Below are positions 1 to 13,639 of a stretch of 64,000 bases of DNA, one piece after another. Each line of letters opens with the position of its first letter. Position 1 is the stretch's first letter. The DNA lies in the NCBI GenBank assembly GCA_035041965.1, contig JAPYMA010000597.1, forward strand, positions 186,001-250,000, given 5' to 3'. The notes beneath the pieces are model-generated. The model had not been told where the DNA came from and did not search any database. It was given only the letters and a program-made list of their open reading frames with translations. Source of the DNA: Anisakis pegreffii. Its lineage: Eukaryota; Nematoda; Chromadorea; Rhabditida; Anisakidae. The position numbers and the translations under genes are program-made.

Positions 1-50
1 AGTCAGTACTTAAGTGTCGTCTGTTCACAACACAACTGAATAATCATCGT

Positions 51-257
51 ATGCACAAGTTTCTTGCTACGATTGAGATCATTAGTATTATTTTCATTAT
101 CGTGAATACTACTATGGTCAATTCATCAATCGTCATCGATCAATTCGTCATTCATCGTAATAACTCACTTCACTCATCAAAGACCAATGATGTGAATGGT
201 AATAGTGACAAAAACAATAACAATGAAAGTATCAACGACAGCAAGCCACATATCTGA
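51..257 (+). CDS. possible short secreted peptide or first exon
   Basis: A 68-codon frame begins MHKFLATIEI and has a hydrophobic stretch to about residue 26 that could be a signal peptide. An Asn/Ser-rich tail follows. A donor-like GTGAGT lies about 30 bases past the stop, so this could be part of a spliced gene instead. No family was recognised. The frame is short in an AT-rich sequence and may be chance. Confidence 0.18.
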   Translation: MHKFLATIEIISIIFIIVNTTMVNSSIVIDQFVIHRNNSLHSSKTNDVNGNSDKNNNNESINDSKPHI

Positions 258-3200
258 GTTGTATGAAACACCTAGCTGTAGGTGAGTTGATATGACGTTA
301 CAACTGGGATTTTGTTAATCCGCAAACGGCACGAAAACATTTATCTTCACGTCTACCTCATCCCTTGTTAAGCTCGCAACACAGTCATGATTGCAACCCC
401 ATCCACCCTCCTTTCATTGATTATTGAATATTTTTGATACTATTATTATTACTATTATGACTGTTATTACAATGACTTCGATCAATATTGCTGTTTTTAT
501 GAGCGTGCTTGGATGTCCATTCGGTTAATCTGCTTACAATTAGTATTGAATGACAAATTATGGATTTCCTTGCCACACACACGCACACGTTCATCTGCCA
601 TGATCAACGCTTCGAGTGGTGCCTTTCTGATTCCATAGACCGTTTCTTTCGTTCGTCTGTTATGTAGTAGCTGAGAGTTTATGAATGAGGTGAAAGAATG
701 CTTGAGTGGAATATTCAAAGGACGATCAAGTTTTAAGTGTGTTGCTTGCAGCGAATGTGATAAAGAGGGTTGTTCACGTAAAACATCGGTAATATATGGA
801 TGTTTTTGTTGTGTTGGAGTAAACTCATAATATCAATCGCAATTTTTCATTTTGAACGAGCATTTTAATTTATTATTGTCAATCATCATTACCACCATCG
901 ACAATTTCAGTTGTACTTTTGTGATTCGTATTTTGTGTTTGATACATCCATCCATCCATTCACTCACTACTCATTCCAGCTGTCTTCTGATCAATCACCT
1001 CTTACCTTCTTCAGGCGTTTCTCTCCAGTTTCTTCGTAGTTCTCTTAAAATCTCTCCAATGAATCGGTATAACAATTTCGCCAGATTTCTTCTTCATTTC
1101 ATTCGAACAACTTTTGCCTTTTCCCATCAAATCGAGCAATGTTTTGTCGTATAAAATGCAATTTATATTTTGAATACGCTTGCAATTTTACCTGTTTACG
1201 TACACTCACTCACTCTGTCAGTCACACTCAAACTCACAAACAAACAAAGTTTCATTATTTGATTACTTGTGCACATTCACCATTCGAACAGCTATCCATC
1301 CATACATCATCTTAATGCTGCTCACTCAACTGCATCGGATCATTAGTCGAGTTTATACGTACCGAAAAGCGATTGATTGACCGACTTGAACGAAGAACGA
1401 AAACGAACGACGCAGTATAATTTGCTTTTAATCGAGTAGAATCTTAAACTTTACGTTCGTATGAAGGTGATAATGCAAAAGTGTTTCAATTAACGGTTTT
1501 TGTTCTTCAATTTTCAAAATACTGGTTCAGTTCGCTTGAAAAGCTTCCTGTGCAAGAAGGCAATCGAACAAAAGGAGTATCTCATGAGACACACGATGGT
1601 AGTGAACGCTTTCTGCTATATGTTCCTTTCAGCGTTCAATTGCAACGATAATTTCGAGTATTCCACAGTCTTTCGTGATTTGTAGATCGATAAAATGCTA
1701 CTTATTCAATTCAGTGGACTTTTGCGTAAGTTTGATAGTGAGCCAGTGAGTCAGTTGAATGAATGAGTGAGTTAATATTCGAGTCGCCTATCGATGAAAC
1801 AACACACGATAACGTTCGCGGCTCTGTGTGCTCGTAGTCAATTCGGCTCTAATCCATCAACCGTAATTCATTCGGAATGATCTCTGTGACAATTCTACTA
1901 GGCGCATTACAGTTCGCTGATAATGAAACCATGATGCGAACAAAAACAACAATGATCCTAGCTGAAAGTAGAACGTATCGCTGTCAAAATGTTATTTATC
2001 CTTATGCAGGTGATACACGTCGAAGTTGGTTTTTAACAATGCACAAGAATCCCTTACACATACATTTGCACACAAACACATACGCATTGAAAGGTATCGA
2101 AAACTATTCAACTTTAGTTTCCCAGAGCAATGATCGAATCGAGAGTTGATCATCGAGTGAATTTCCATGTTGCCCATCAAATTGCCCATCAAACGAAGTG
2201 TTTTTGGTTTTGATGAAACCGTTTTGTATTCGTTAATATAATGAAGTACAAATGTTCTCAAATACTCACACACACATACTCGATTATTTACGTGTAAAAT
2301 ATGAATTCATTTGAAGTGATTCATGTTCATTTTCTATTTGTAAAGTGGAGCTAACCTTCAGGTCTCTTCACTATGCTGTTCGCGTCATTTTGCGTGTGTT
2401 TTCATGCGATCAATTACTCATTCACTGATTACGCACACAATAATCAATTTAAACAGAATGGACACGAATGAATGAATGAAGCATGTTTATGTTTATAAGG
2501 CTTGTTTATGCATGCAACGAAGTCTTGCCAGAAGCAATTAGCTACATTCCTGACCATTATATTAAGTAGTATCATTATGATGACTATTTGCAGCGTTCTG
2601 CTGGCAGGCTCATTTTTGCAGACGTCGTCGTCTTCTTCACTAATCGTCTCATCAAGAACTCTCCTAAAATGCTCATCTAAGCAAATGACGTATTTCGCTG
2701 CATATTTTACGCTATCTTCCATGGAGATAACTACGTCTCGTCAGACAAATAAATGTGATTGTGATAAATTGTAAAGCAAATGTTCTTATTGCATGTTCTT
2801 TTCATGTAATATAAAGAATCCTTTGCATGAATGCGGAATGCACTTATCTGCCTGCGTGCAGTTTTTTTTTCCAATTGAAAATCGCTCCACAAATGGTTTT
2901 CATTTGATGGTTCGTTCGTTCGCTCGTTGCATTCATCTTAAGCAATGAACCCACTCGGTCTTGAATGAGAATTCTTTTTTTTTTGGAATGAAAGGAAAAA
3001 AAGTTTTAAGAACGTTCGTTCATTTCGTCATAGTGCTCTGATGTATTTCGTCAACAAAAACACGAACTCTCTCAAAGCATTCCTCAAAAGACATTATAAG
3101 TGCTCGCAAATGACTTAAATTCAGCTGCTGGTTGAGCGCTTGTCAATCAGAGGAGATTTATAACCGTGGTCAATTGCTAGATCCGTAGTCAGAAATCAGG

Positions 3201-3301
3201 ATGCATTCACAATCACTGAACATCACTTGCGATCATCAGAGAATCGCATCGTATCTGTCTACCACCATTCAAGTGGTATCTATCTCATTGAAAACGAACT
3301 A
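258..3301. other. non-coding stretch
   Basis: AT-rich sequence with many short ATTCATTC/GAATGAAT runs. Frames of 60-100 codons occur on both strands, but they have low-complexity Ser/Phe/Ile/His composition and no splice context. I see no gene here. A let-7-type seed match, CTACCTCA, occurs at about 353-360 but has no transcript context. Confidence 0.4.
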
Positions 3302-3479
3302 GTGATGGTATCCGAATGAAATGTCAATTCGATCGGATTCCGATCGAATTGACATTTTGATATTCCTATATTCGGAATTCCGGTCGAACCTTAAAATTGT
3401 TCGGTCGAAATCAGAATGTTGAAATCCCGACTGAAGTCTGTCGGATTTTTACGACTGAAAATCGGTCGGATGCCATCAC
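3302..3479. mobile_element. MITE-like palindromic element
   Basis: The ends are inverted repeats: GTGATGGTATCCGA on the left and TCGGATGCCATCAC on the right, one mismatch apart. Inside the left part is a perfect palindrome, 19-base arms at 3319-3337 and 3339-3357 around one base, centred on CGATCGGATTCCGATCG. The remainder repeats TCGGT/ACCGA-type motifs in both orientations. There is no coding capacity. Length (178 bp), terminal inverted repeats and absence of an ORF fit a miniature inverted-repeat transposable element. A target-site duplication is not clear. Confidence 0.6.
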
Positions 3480-4286
3480 ACTGCAACGAAGATGCCCTAG
3501 TAATGAAACAATTACGGAAAAACATGCAAATTAATACGTGACTGTTTGTGCTGAACACTGAATAATTTCTATTTTCATCAATCTAATCTCACAGTGAGCA
3601 CAAATCTCATAATCGACTTTAGCACATTGTCTAATTGAAAGCTTTGCATAGTGGAATGTTTCTCAGTACTCATTCAAATTTTCTATTCATGCAGCATTCA
3701 TTCAGTTCGTTCGATCGCTCATTGATAAAGCTAGAATTAATTAGCAACGATCATGAATCAGTCATTCACTCGTTCAACAATATTCGACCACATCCAATTA
3801 TATCCACTGATCCTATACTTTTGTGTGTATTCAAAGAACCACTCATTTCTCATCTAAAATTCATTACCACTTCCGTCTCGTTCCGTTCCTATCACACCTA
3901 TCTGCTAATCAACACACAGTTCAGTTCTATTTATGCTTTATTCATAAATGATCACGCCTGTGCAATATCTTCAAACGACACACACACACACCAACAACAA
4001 CAACTGCATCATATCTGCATGCAATTTGAATTTTGCAAATTCCATCGTACAACGTACTGAAGCGATGAACTGAAGTAATTTGTTGTCAAATGCAATGAAT
4101 AGGTGAAATCATTTTCATACACAAGCAAACGAATAACCATGTTTTTCGTATTGTTGCTATTATCGCTGATGCTGTCAGCATGGTTAGTTTCGCTTGTACG
4201 ATTTGCGTTATTTTCAGTGAATACTGAAATTATTACATAACTGCTACAGTAACGATTAAAAAACATTACTGCTGGTAATTATCATC
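3480..4286. other. non-coding stretch with low-complexity frame
   Basis: Contains a 141-codon plus frame (3635-4060) rich in Ser, Phe, Ile and His. Its composition reflects ATTCATTC-type sequence and a CACACA/CAACAA run, so I do not treat it as a gene. Nothing else is seen. Confidence 0.4.
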
Positions 4287-4352
4287 GTTATTGTTATTGT
4301 TATTATTATTATTATTGTTATTATTATTGTTATTATTACTGTTGTTATTATT
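4287..4352. repeat. TTATTG/TTA microsatellite
   Basis: An imperfect run of TTATTG and TTA units, visible directly. Confidence 0.9.
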
Positions 4353-4589
4353 ACGATTGTGATTATGATTTTAACTACCCCATTTCAATAAATCAATTCA
4401 TTCGATTGTCTTCATTCATGTTTTTCTTCCGCAACCTTTTTCTCAACCCACTGCATGCCTTCACATCAGCAGCATCTTTCTTTCGTATTTCCTCTTTGTC
4501 ATCCTCTTCCAGCTGATTGAAAATGTCTTAAATTTGTTCGCATCAGCCGGTACTGCTACTGTTGGTGAGTGATAAAAAGATTACATAGA

Positions 4590-5960
4590 ATATGCGGATT
4601 TACATACGAACAACAAGAGATGCAGACCGGAATGCTACAAATGAATACGGTGTTGTTGGCATGTGCAGAGGTTTGAAACTTGGAGAAAAAGAGCGACACG
4701 GAGAGAGTGGCAGGGACGGAGTGAAAAGGCGTAGCAGCAAAAAGTGCGACGAGCCCTTAGGGGACGGACAAGGTTCAGTGTGTTTGGTTTCAAGTGTAAA
4801 TTGACTACTGAATACAAACACCATTACTAGCCGATGCGAATAGCGTACATAAACTAGATGGATTGAGAGAAACGGTGAATGTGTGATGACGACGATCATC
4901 AGAGAGTTTTGCTTGGCAATCACATGAAATGAATTCATCGTCGAGATGACAAAACAGCCGTGACGAGGCATCGTCATAATCGGAGCGGCGAACAGGCATG
5001 ATGACTACAGCACCAGCACCACCATGCGAGGTGTCAGTGAGAGAGTTCTTCAGAGTGCTGTTGAATCGCAGAGTGCAACTGCTGTCATTACTTAGTTGCT
5101 TAGAACTTGTTGTACACGGATGGATTCTTCGATGCCAGCATCACAACAGACATTGTGAGAAACGCTGCGAGAAAAAAAGTTGCAGTGTAGTGACACGTTT
5201 GAGCACAGAGACGAAAGAAACTCTTTGCTGGTTAGATATGAGGTGACAATCAAGAGGTGTCTGACTAAATGACGGACACTTGCTTATGCGAAAACGGAAC
5301 CAAGCAACAAAGGAATCGAGAAAAGAGAGAATAAAGCTCAGCAGCAGCTAATAATGCTTTACTATCTATCAATCTCTCCGTGTATTCCAGTAGTATCTAG
5401 CAGTAATATCGCACCTGACAGCCGTTCAGCGTTGTCGCCAGCAGCCACGACCACAAGCACACGACCTCAACCAACACTCTAACGATTCTCTATCGCACAG
5501 CAATGGGCGGAGATTCAGGACAACTGAATTGAATGGATGGGCAAAGCGATCAAGAAGGGAAAAGATGAAAATAAAGAGAATGAAGCTTGTGAGCAGTTAG
5601 TTATATTTCAGAATCAGTTAGTTTAGTGGCAGTCGGCTGGTAGAAGTAGTAGTAGTAGTAGTTTTAGCTGTTCGCAGAGTAGAAGTAAGTGAAACGATAG
5701 CCATTCATTTGGTGTGAATAAATTCGAAGAGTGACGAGCGTCGATGAAGTGAGATTAGTAAGTTGTTTACGAGGAGAGAACGGAGAAGACGATGGGTCTG
5801 GAAACGAGCCGATGACGGAGAACATTTTGCGTGTCCTCCTGGTCGGGTGAGCGTTGTTTGCCGAATATTGTTAGTGGTTAGGAGACGTTATTTAGGAGCT
5901 GGTTGTGATACGAGGAGTGAGTTGTTCGTGAGTAAGTTTGTAGGTGCATAAGGGTGAAGT
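4590..5960 (+). promoter_or_regulatory. GC-richer block, possible promoter and non-coding first exon
   Basis: This block is richer in G+C and CAG/ACGA words than its surroundings. It carries a TAG microsatellite at about 5645-5661, and a consensus-like donor AGAA|GTAAGT with the intron starting at 5685. No convincing protein is encoded. Its position about 8 kb upstream of the acceptor at 13411, which opens a 5' UTR, makes a first non-coding exon and promoter for the plus-strand gene plausible. This is inference; RNA data would be needed. Confidence 0.22.
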
Positions 5961-6337
5961 AGTGGGGTTTTGAATGCATCATCTCGGTTCACGTTCATTT
6001 TTGACTGACTTGTAATGAAGATACATAGATAGATATCTTTAGATGACGATCATCGTGCATTTGCATTTGCATCGTTTCTGATCAATAGCAGAGATTTGCA
6101 GTCTCAACGGTATTCTGTCATGTCGGATAAATTCTCTGTATGTATCCATTATACTCTGAATAACCATGAAGACGTCTCTCTCTGTTCAGCGGATATGAAT
6201 CAAGTTTTACTGAACGGATATACGCACCGGTATGATGGCGATGGTTTCATTGTGCAGTCAATGGCTATCCACTCTAAATCATTATCATTTAGTATCGCTT
6301 CCGTATTTTGCTCTATCGCAGTGGTCGCCATGCTGTA
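5961..6337. other. non-coding stretch
   Basis: No coding signal, repeat or RNA structure recognised. Confidence 0.4.
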
Positions 6338-6555
6338 GTGCTCCATTACCCATTTCGATGGTATGACAGGCTGTTAGTACTCCCTTCCGCTAAAATAATT
6401 TACTATTTCCACGCATAACGCCAAAACTAAATTCCCGATCCCCTCTATCATCCCTTAATTACCTAAAAATGGATAGTTTCCAGCCCTCCCCCCGCTCTAT
6501 GGGGAATGGGGATCCCCGTGCTACATCGCCACCACCATTAAACGCCATTCTGAAT
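6338..6555. repeat. dispersed repeat, copy A
   Basis: Begins GTGCTCCATTACCC and later has CTAAATTCCCGATCCCCTCT, followed by a C-rich then G-rich stretch. Related blocks occur at 48744-48875 (shares GTGCTCCATTACCC) and about 49330-49565 (shares CTAATTTCCCGACCCCCTCC). The copies are diverged and without a frame, so this is an old non-autonomous repeat family of unknown class. Confidence 0.55.
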
Positions 6556-7426
6556 GAATTTTATCACTTTCTATCTCATTATATCATCACTATATGTCAC
6601 ATTCCAACAACTCACTAAATTGTTTACCATTCATAAAACAAATGTCATGCAATGCTAATGCATATCGATCACCCAGCTACCTGCACAATTTGAATATATT
6701 ATGAAATGGTTCACTGTACCCATACACCATCGTGCATATCGCCTACGATACGATTCTATTCACATGCCGCTAAAGTTGTAATTTCATTATTGTTAAAACT
6801 GTACGAGGTGTTCAGAGTCTAGCAGCTCTCGTATTCAGAGTGTTGTAACCGAGCGACATGCATGCGATCACTATAAAAACTTAAATCTCCTATAAATGCA
6901 TTGTGTTTGTCGAAAGCTACAACATCAATCGCTATTGTTGTCATCGCAGTTAATCAATTCAAATGTTATTTAGCCATTTACGTAATAATGACGTCCACTA
7001 AAATCAAACGAATCAAATTCTCGGAATAAAGTCACGTAATTCGTTCGAACAATCATATGGAGTTGAACAAACACAATTCGCTCATGTTTTCTCAGTTTGA
7101 TTTAATAAACGAATAAGAATTCCTGGATGAATAACTAAGCATTCATTTCATGCAGCACAATAGTCTATCCCATACAATCATGTCACTCGTTTGATTTCAT
7201 TTCAATTCGTTTCGTTGTTTCATTCCATTTTTCGCTGATGTTTCGTTTTGTATTTTTATACATGTTCATGTGTGTTCTTGTGTGTGTGTGTATGCATGAA
7301 TATCTCTAGGTAGAAGTTTGTTTTTATGTGCGAATTTCAGAGAAAATTCAAGTATGTTCATTGTACAATGGATTGATTGATGAAGAATGTGTGATGAGAA
7401 TTTGCTTAGTACGCTGACTAGAGTAT
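6556..7426. other. non-coding stretch
   Basis: AT-rich, with a short TG run near 7280. No gene seen. Confidence 0.4.
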
Positions 7427-7440
7427 GGGGGGGGGGGGGG
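7427..7440. repeat. G14 homopolymer
   Basis: Fourteen consecutive G residues, unusual in this AT-rich sequence and a likely place for assembly length errors. Confidence 0.95.
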
Positions 7441-10400
7441 TCGAGAATTGAGTGAACAGTCTAGTGAACAGTGCGGACTTGCGTTTTCATAACGAAACAG
7501 ACAACTTTCTGAGAAAATTCTCTGAAAACGTGGCAAATTTTCCATTCATTCATTATGTTGTTGCGGTTAAAATCTGATGGATTTGCATTTTTTTTCAGAC
7601 CGGAAATAGGTGATGTATGCTCTGAGTGAGTGACTGATACGATACGGCTGGATTATACGCAATCAAAACGTTCATAATATCGAGCAGTTAGGCGACCAAA
7701 AATTGCAAATCCTTACCGAATTATATATTCCGATTATAAGCGCTTAACGTCAGACATCCATCCATTCATTTGTGAATGCTAATAATTCAGCCCTAAAATG
7801 CTACAATTGTTTCATCGACAAACGAACTTGTTACAAGCGCTTTTTAGCGTACATCACACAATTCGAGCAGATTTCCGTCATTTTACTTTCCTTTGTCATG
7901 AATGTAATCTCAACTCGAGCAGAATATTTGATGCAAAAACGGCTCATTTCGTTCGCATGATCGCTTCTCCTTTCATTCGGATTCACTAGTTTGCATTCGG
8001 TTCTGTCTGCATTTGCTTAGAGCTTTGAATCTATCAAACATCATCCAAACACTCGTTTCATTCACTAAATGAACTCTCCTATTCCTTCCCCAAAGCACAC
8101 CACATCGACGGTTACCGAATTCCACTCTCTACTAGCGAATAACCTACAAACAATCATATCATTTCAATTTCCAAAAATCAATCAAATTTTCATTTATATC
8201 TTTCAGTCTATAAACGGAATTGTGAGAGATTTATACGTTGATAACTATGCTATTTGTACAAGGAAGTTATCACCATTCAACAATTCCTGTCATTATCACG
8301 AGCAACATTTTGACTGGTCAAATTCCTTCCTTTGCTCAGTTTTCTGCGAAGTTCACTCTACGTTTAGTTCACTCTCTGTTCAACAACATCATCATTCATT
8401 TGATCGTTAAACTGTATTCATTCCTCCGGAACTGAATAAGAGAAGTTAAAGTTACAGTTGTTCTGTTTTTACGTTTGTGGCAATTTCTATGAGCGATCTT
8501 CGCACACAATAATTCATCTAATATATTTCAAATAAAACATACATCGTCAATTGGTTTGTATGCACAAAACAAAGCAACAATGAATGAATACTAACTTTCT
8601 TCATTTTACTACTTCTTATTCCACACACCAACAACAACACCAGTAAAGTCCCGACACACAAAAAGTACAACACCATCCCGTTCTGTCATGATGCTCCTTC
8701 CCTCCAATCTATTTTCTCATTCCTAAAATAAACAATCTTCACGAGAACGGAGCAGCGCAGCAAGCGTAACCAAACCAGTAAGCTCAAAATGCGATCGTTG
8801 TTCAGCGGCAGCAGGCACTAATGCATCATCGCATTGGAACGCAATGAAACGATTATTAGAAACGAAACAAGAAATCGATGACGGAACTATGAAACGAGCA
8901 GATCATATAGGAAATGATCATGAAACTACATTGCAAATATTTGGTGTTTATTTCACTCGACTATACACACTCTCATTGCTTATTTAGTTATTATTATTTG
9001 ATCATGAAAATGTTTATTATTTAATGAAAGTATTCATTGAATTGATTCGACGTAATGCCTCAAGCACTCAAAAATCCTTTCGTGAATCTATCTCCATGAA
9101 TACAATGTTCATTTGCTCATTGATGAACGCTTTTCACAAAAAATCACATTACCATTATTTTATGAGCACAAGCAGTGATAGTAACAATGAATTCACCGAA
9201 AGTCCACTATCATGAAGTATCAATGACAGTTGAAAAATGGCGTCTTCGCTTTTGCTTATATGGAAACGATGGATAGAACAATAACCAGTACTGTGTCGAT
9301 ACGATTCACTCTCGACAAACTCATTCATGCACTCAAATCATAGCCCTTTTCCCATAGTTTCCTTGGTACTCAGAATAAGTTCATTGAAATCTTTTGCAAG
9401 TCGACGAAATTGTCTTCTTGAAATGAACAATCTGTTAAGCAACACAAGCTACAAGCATGTGAATTTGTGCGTTTGCCGTGTGCTGCTTGCACACAACTGG
9501 CCATTGTGTTGGTTTTATGCTTAATGTTAGCTGTTGGTTCCTTACGAATGCAGATGAAATGAATGTTCACAGGGATGCGAAGAAGACCAACCAATGTGAA
9601 TAATAATTTGCAGCAAGCAATCTTCACGTTTGGTCGCACTAATTTGGTACTTATTACCGTCATCAGTTGTGTGCACTTTTTGCGATAAGCATCCAAACGT
9701 TGAACACATCACACAACCAACCAACCAACCAACCAACCAACTCCCTCTCCTCTTAAGTGAATACATCTCACTTGGAAATTCATTCATCGTTCATTCACAA
9801 ATAACAGCATATCACAAGCCAGTGAACCCTTCGCTCTCATGTTAGCAACAAACAATAGCAATCAATCCATAGTGTGTTTGTTCGGAATGTGACGACTGAT
9901 TTGATAGATAAGTGAAGAAGAAGCTGGCCGATTGATGCACACTGGAAAACGTGAGAAGTTTATCAACTTCAGCGCTTTCTCTAGAGCACAGCAAGTTAGG
10001 CCGTGTTGTTATCTTTGTGTTCGTTACCCGAAAACATCAATTTGATCGTATGAAATACTATGTGTTTATTTACATATAAATTCGATATCACCACGATATA
10101 TCAGCTCCTTGTTCATGTATATAAGCGTCCATCGATACCATTTCCAATCATGCACCACGACTTTACTCAAACCAAACAACCACTAATCTCCTCTCATGAA
10201 TTTATACGCATTCTCATTTGTCTTTCGCAAAGGAGCGTGTATTTTTTTCTGTTCATTACTATAATTTAATAAAAATAACGTATCTTGTGCACTGCACAGT
10301 TTCTTATCGGACATGAACGGTGAAAGAATCATTCATAAGCATTCGTTCATTAACCATGAGCAGATAGATGCCGTACGTTTCCATGATTACCTAGTCAAAC

Positions 10401-11494
10401 ATTTCAACGCAGCAATATGACTGGCTGATCATGAGCTCTTTCCTTTGACTACAAATACGTGAGAGAAATTTTGCAGCGGCTAATTTTATGCAGTTTTCAA
10501 CAGAAAAATATTGCTACCGAAATTTGATGTTTGCCTTATAAAACCCAGTTTATCATTCCTTTACTAGAAAGTAATCATCTTTTCAACGAAAACGTCAATC
10601 ATCCTATCGCCTCATGCTCTTTCTATGAACTGTTACAACGAGCACACTAGTACTTTCCATTAGTGTAAGTAGTTATAATGAAAGTGCTGCTGGAATGGCG
10701 AAGTGAAGAAATTTGAGAGTGGGAGGATTGGTAGCCCAATATCCATCCATCCATCCATCCATTCTTTAGAATCGTTTGCGGTATGTGCATATCTATGTAT
10801 GTGCTTGATGAAGGCTTAGAAAAGCGAGAAAGTACATTTGGTTTACAGAGGCATAAGTGTTTGTGTGTGTGTGTGTCCATTAGATGAATGCATCAATTGG
10901 TATAGATGCACTGTTGCGGGATTAAATTCATTCAGTGAGTATGCGTTAGACTTTTAACCGAAGATCACCGTTGACTGAATAATGCGTTGCACTTTCGATG
11001 AACTTTATGTTGACAACGACATAAAACTACTGACGACTGCTTGCTGCTATCAACTTTTCGATGCGGCCATTCGTTTGCATAACGAAATGACTGAGAACGA
11101 GTGTGCAATAGAAAGATTGTTCTGTTGATGGATCGAAAGGAACGAGGAGGCGGGCGGGCGGGCAGTGAGCTCAACAACTGAAGAATTGCTGTTGCTGGTG
11201 CTACTGACTGACGACTTGAAGAAGTTATTGAGTAGTTGCAGTCATAGGTAGTGGTAGTAGTAGTAGTAGTTAGTAATCAGGAGGTGTGTACGTACGTACA
11301 TTATTCCAACGATGCGCTTCTCAGTCTCAAGCAGTTGACGTCGTGGTGAAACCCCGTCGCTCGAGTCCATCTCTCTCTCTCTCGGAAAGGGAAGGCTGTT
11401 TGCTTGCCTCAAAAATATACCTACCATTCCTGCTGATATGCGCCACAGGTTTCGTGTTATCAATGAATATATTAACCGGTGATGCTTTTCGTTT
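7441..11494. other. non-coding stretch with microsatellites
   Basis: Contains AACC units at about 9714-9741, ATCC units at about 10741-10763, GT units near 10860-10876 and a TAG run at about 11253-11268. The region 11000-11420 is GC-richer. Frames on both strands are short and low in complexity. No gene is supported. Confidence 0.4.
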
Positions 11495-11534
11495 ACATTT
11501 GCACATGGATTACACGTAATCCATGTGCAAATGT
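11495..11534. repeat. near-perfect palindrome (19-base arms, 2-base spacer)
   Basis: Arm 11495-11513 (starting ACATTTGCACATGG) is the exact reverse complement of 11516-11534 (ending CCATGTGCAAATGT), with only AC between. The loop is too short for a microRNA precursor. It could be a cruciform, a dimer binding site (GTGCAAAT resembles a POU octamer) or the remnant of an inverted duplication. Confidence 0.9.
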
Positions 11535-13411
11535 GAGCAATATTCGATGAATTAATAAATAATTTTGCAACATAGTCAAAGTTTGATGCAACACAATCGC
11601 CGCTTCTCACTTCTATTAATGTTTCACGTCATTCGTTTCACGCACACCATTCTAACCATCAGCCAACAATAAGCTTACTTGTGAGCATCCATTAGTGATA
11701 TCCACTCAATATCTTCCTTGCGATTATGTGGTAATGCGTATGATATCATACGTGTTTATTACACGTGGACGGAATGAGCAAATAAATGAATGAATGAATG
11801 AATGAATGGAGAACGGATAATAAATTCTGCTTATATTAACAGCTAGTTATTCCATTTCAACACTGTACTGAACCACCACTACATGTTGCAGTTGGTATTA
11901 CATTCTGTTACCATCGCATTCCACTCTTTTAAAAACTTCTATTCTCATCTAATATTCTATCGACCTGAAAAAGATGTATATATGTGTGTGTATGTATGTA
12001 TATATGAATGCACATTATATTCACTTATTTTGCTAATGTTTCGCAAAATTTTCACATGCCTCGCAGTAGAAAGCTCTTTTAGAATTGCTTAAGTTTGACG
12101 CAGCATTCGCACATAGCTAGATTATATACTCAATGTCTCATTCGATTCTAAATAGCCCCTAGGTGTATATAATTGACATCATTCAACTCGTTCTATCCGT
12201 AGTATCTTACATTCATTGAACTTTTAGTTTCCTCAATCAGCCTCTATCTTCCTTCACATACATTCGTCCGCTTTAGAAATTCAATAATCCGTCATTCAAA
12301 AAGGTATTGTTTCATTAGTGGTTCAATCGAAGCCAACTAATTTCCTAGTCGATCAGTAATAATCGCCTAAAGCTCATCCGGAACAAAACTGTCTCAACAC
12401 AATATCCAAGCACAGCTACCGTTGATTTCTTCCTCCCTGATTCAATGACTCTCATGATTCACCCTTCTATAATGTGCCAATATCCGTTTAGACAAACGAA
12501 CATACCGAACAATGCACCACATAACACACAAACGCTGGTGATGTTCCATTACATCCAAACAGAAATCTTTTCCGTAAACCTAACCAATGCTATCGTGCAC
12601 TCCTCGATAATTTTCTGTCCTGTTTACTGCCTAAATATTTTCATGGACATGTGAAGAAAATTGATTCAACTCAAAAAAAGCACTCACTCCTCACTGATTA
12701 AAAAGCTCCTCAAAAATTGAAATGTTGAATGCACTAATTAATTGTAAGAGCAAAAAACTTCTCTGAATCAGATTACACATCAAGAATTAGACGGAAAAAA
12801 ATCGAAGATTATGCATCTAGAAGGGAGACCACTTAACGACAGTGGTCTTCGAAGAAACGGCAAAAAAAAAGCTTAAAGTGGAAAAATCGACGATAATTAA
12901 AAATTTGCCCCAACACTAAAAGATATTGAAAATTTTGAAAGTTTTATGTGCAAGATCTTGAATGAATCATAATTCGTATAGATTTTCGTTGTTGTTTTGT
13001 GCATACTTGTTTTAGTAACAGACGATTAATTATCGTGATTGATTTGATCTGATGAGTGATTTAAGCACGAGGTTTGCGTTGAAATAGCAATAGTTGCAGT
13101 CTCTTTATGAATCAGATGATTAAGCATTAAGACGATAGAACCAGCCTTAAAGTGGTCGTGTTTAAATGAATGAATCTTTGTTGTTGTTGTATGCTTACGT
13201 TCACTTATTTGTGTGAACTCTAATCAGATAATACGACTCAAGCAATTAATTGATCAGCAGTTCCTCATAATGACTGTGTGCGGCGGCACAAGAATAGTGT
13301 GAAAAACACCAAAATGAACTTTTGTATTTTTTGCGTTTTGCACTTTTAGCGTTCACTTCGATAAAATTTATCACCTAATTCGTTTAATTACGTTGATTTA
13401 TATCTTTGCAG
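11535..13411. other. non-coding upstream region
   Basis: Lies directly upstream of the plus-strand gene exon. Contains a GAAT microsatellite at about 11784-11808 and otherwise AT-rich sequence. It is probably the intron that joins an unseen first exon to the acceptor at 13411. Confidence 0.35.
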
Positions 13412-13639
13412 GATTGACATTTCTTCAGATTCAATCGAGAGCAATAAAATCACGATTCTTCGGCGAATCACTATTTGTTCACGCCAAATTACGCCGCAGT
13501 CGTCATTTATTGTATTCACCGAGACGAATCGTTCGTATTCAGTAAGCCGATCCGATCCGCTCCGTTTCGATTCAATCGCATCTGCTGTATTCCCGTACGA
13601 TTCGATTGATCTGATTGGCTGCCGGCTCAAGTTGATTTA
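13412..13639 (+). other. 5' UTR part of first coding exon, with overlapping upstream frame
   Basis: A consensus acceptor (TATCTTTGCAG) ends at 13411. The frame of the main protein has stops here, including a TGA about 10 codons before its ATG, so this segment is leader. Another frame is open for 75 codons from 13413 and stops at TAA 13638-13640, which shares its last A with the main ATG at 13640. It has no internal ATG, so an upstream exon would have to supply its start. Confidence 0.55.

Noticed and set aside
3635..4060. 141-codon plus-strand open frame
   Set aside because: Low-complexity Ser/Phe/Ile/His composition from ATTCATTC and CAACAA repeats; no splice or domain support.
11242..11610. 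122-codon minus-strand frame
   Set aside because: Runs through the TAG microsatellite and the palindrome; no domain and no coding pattern.
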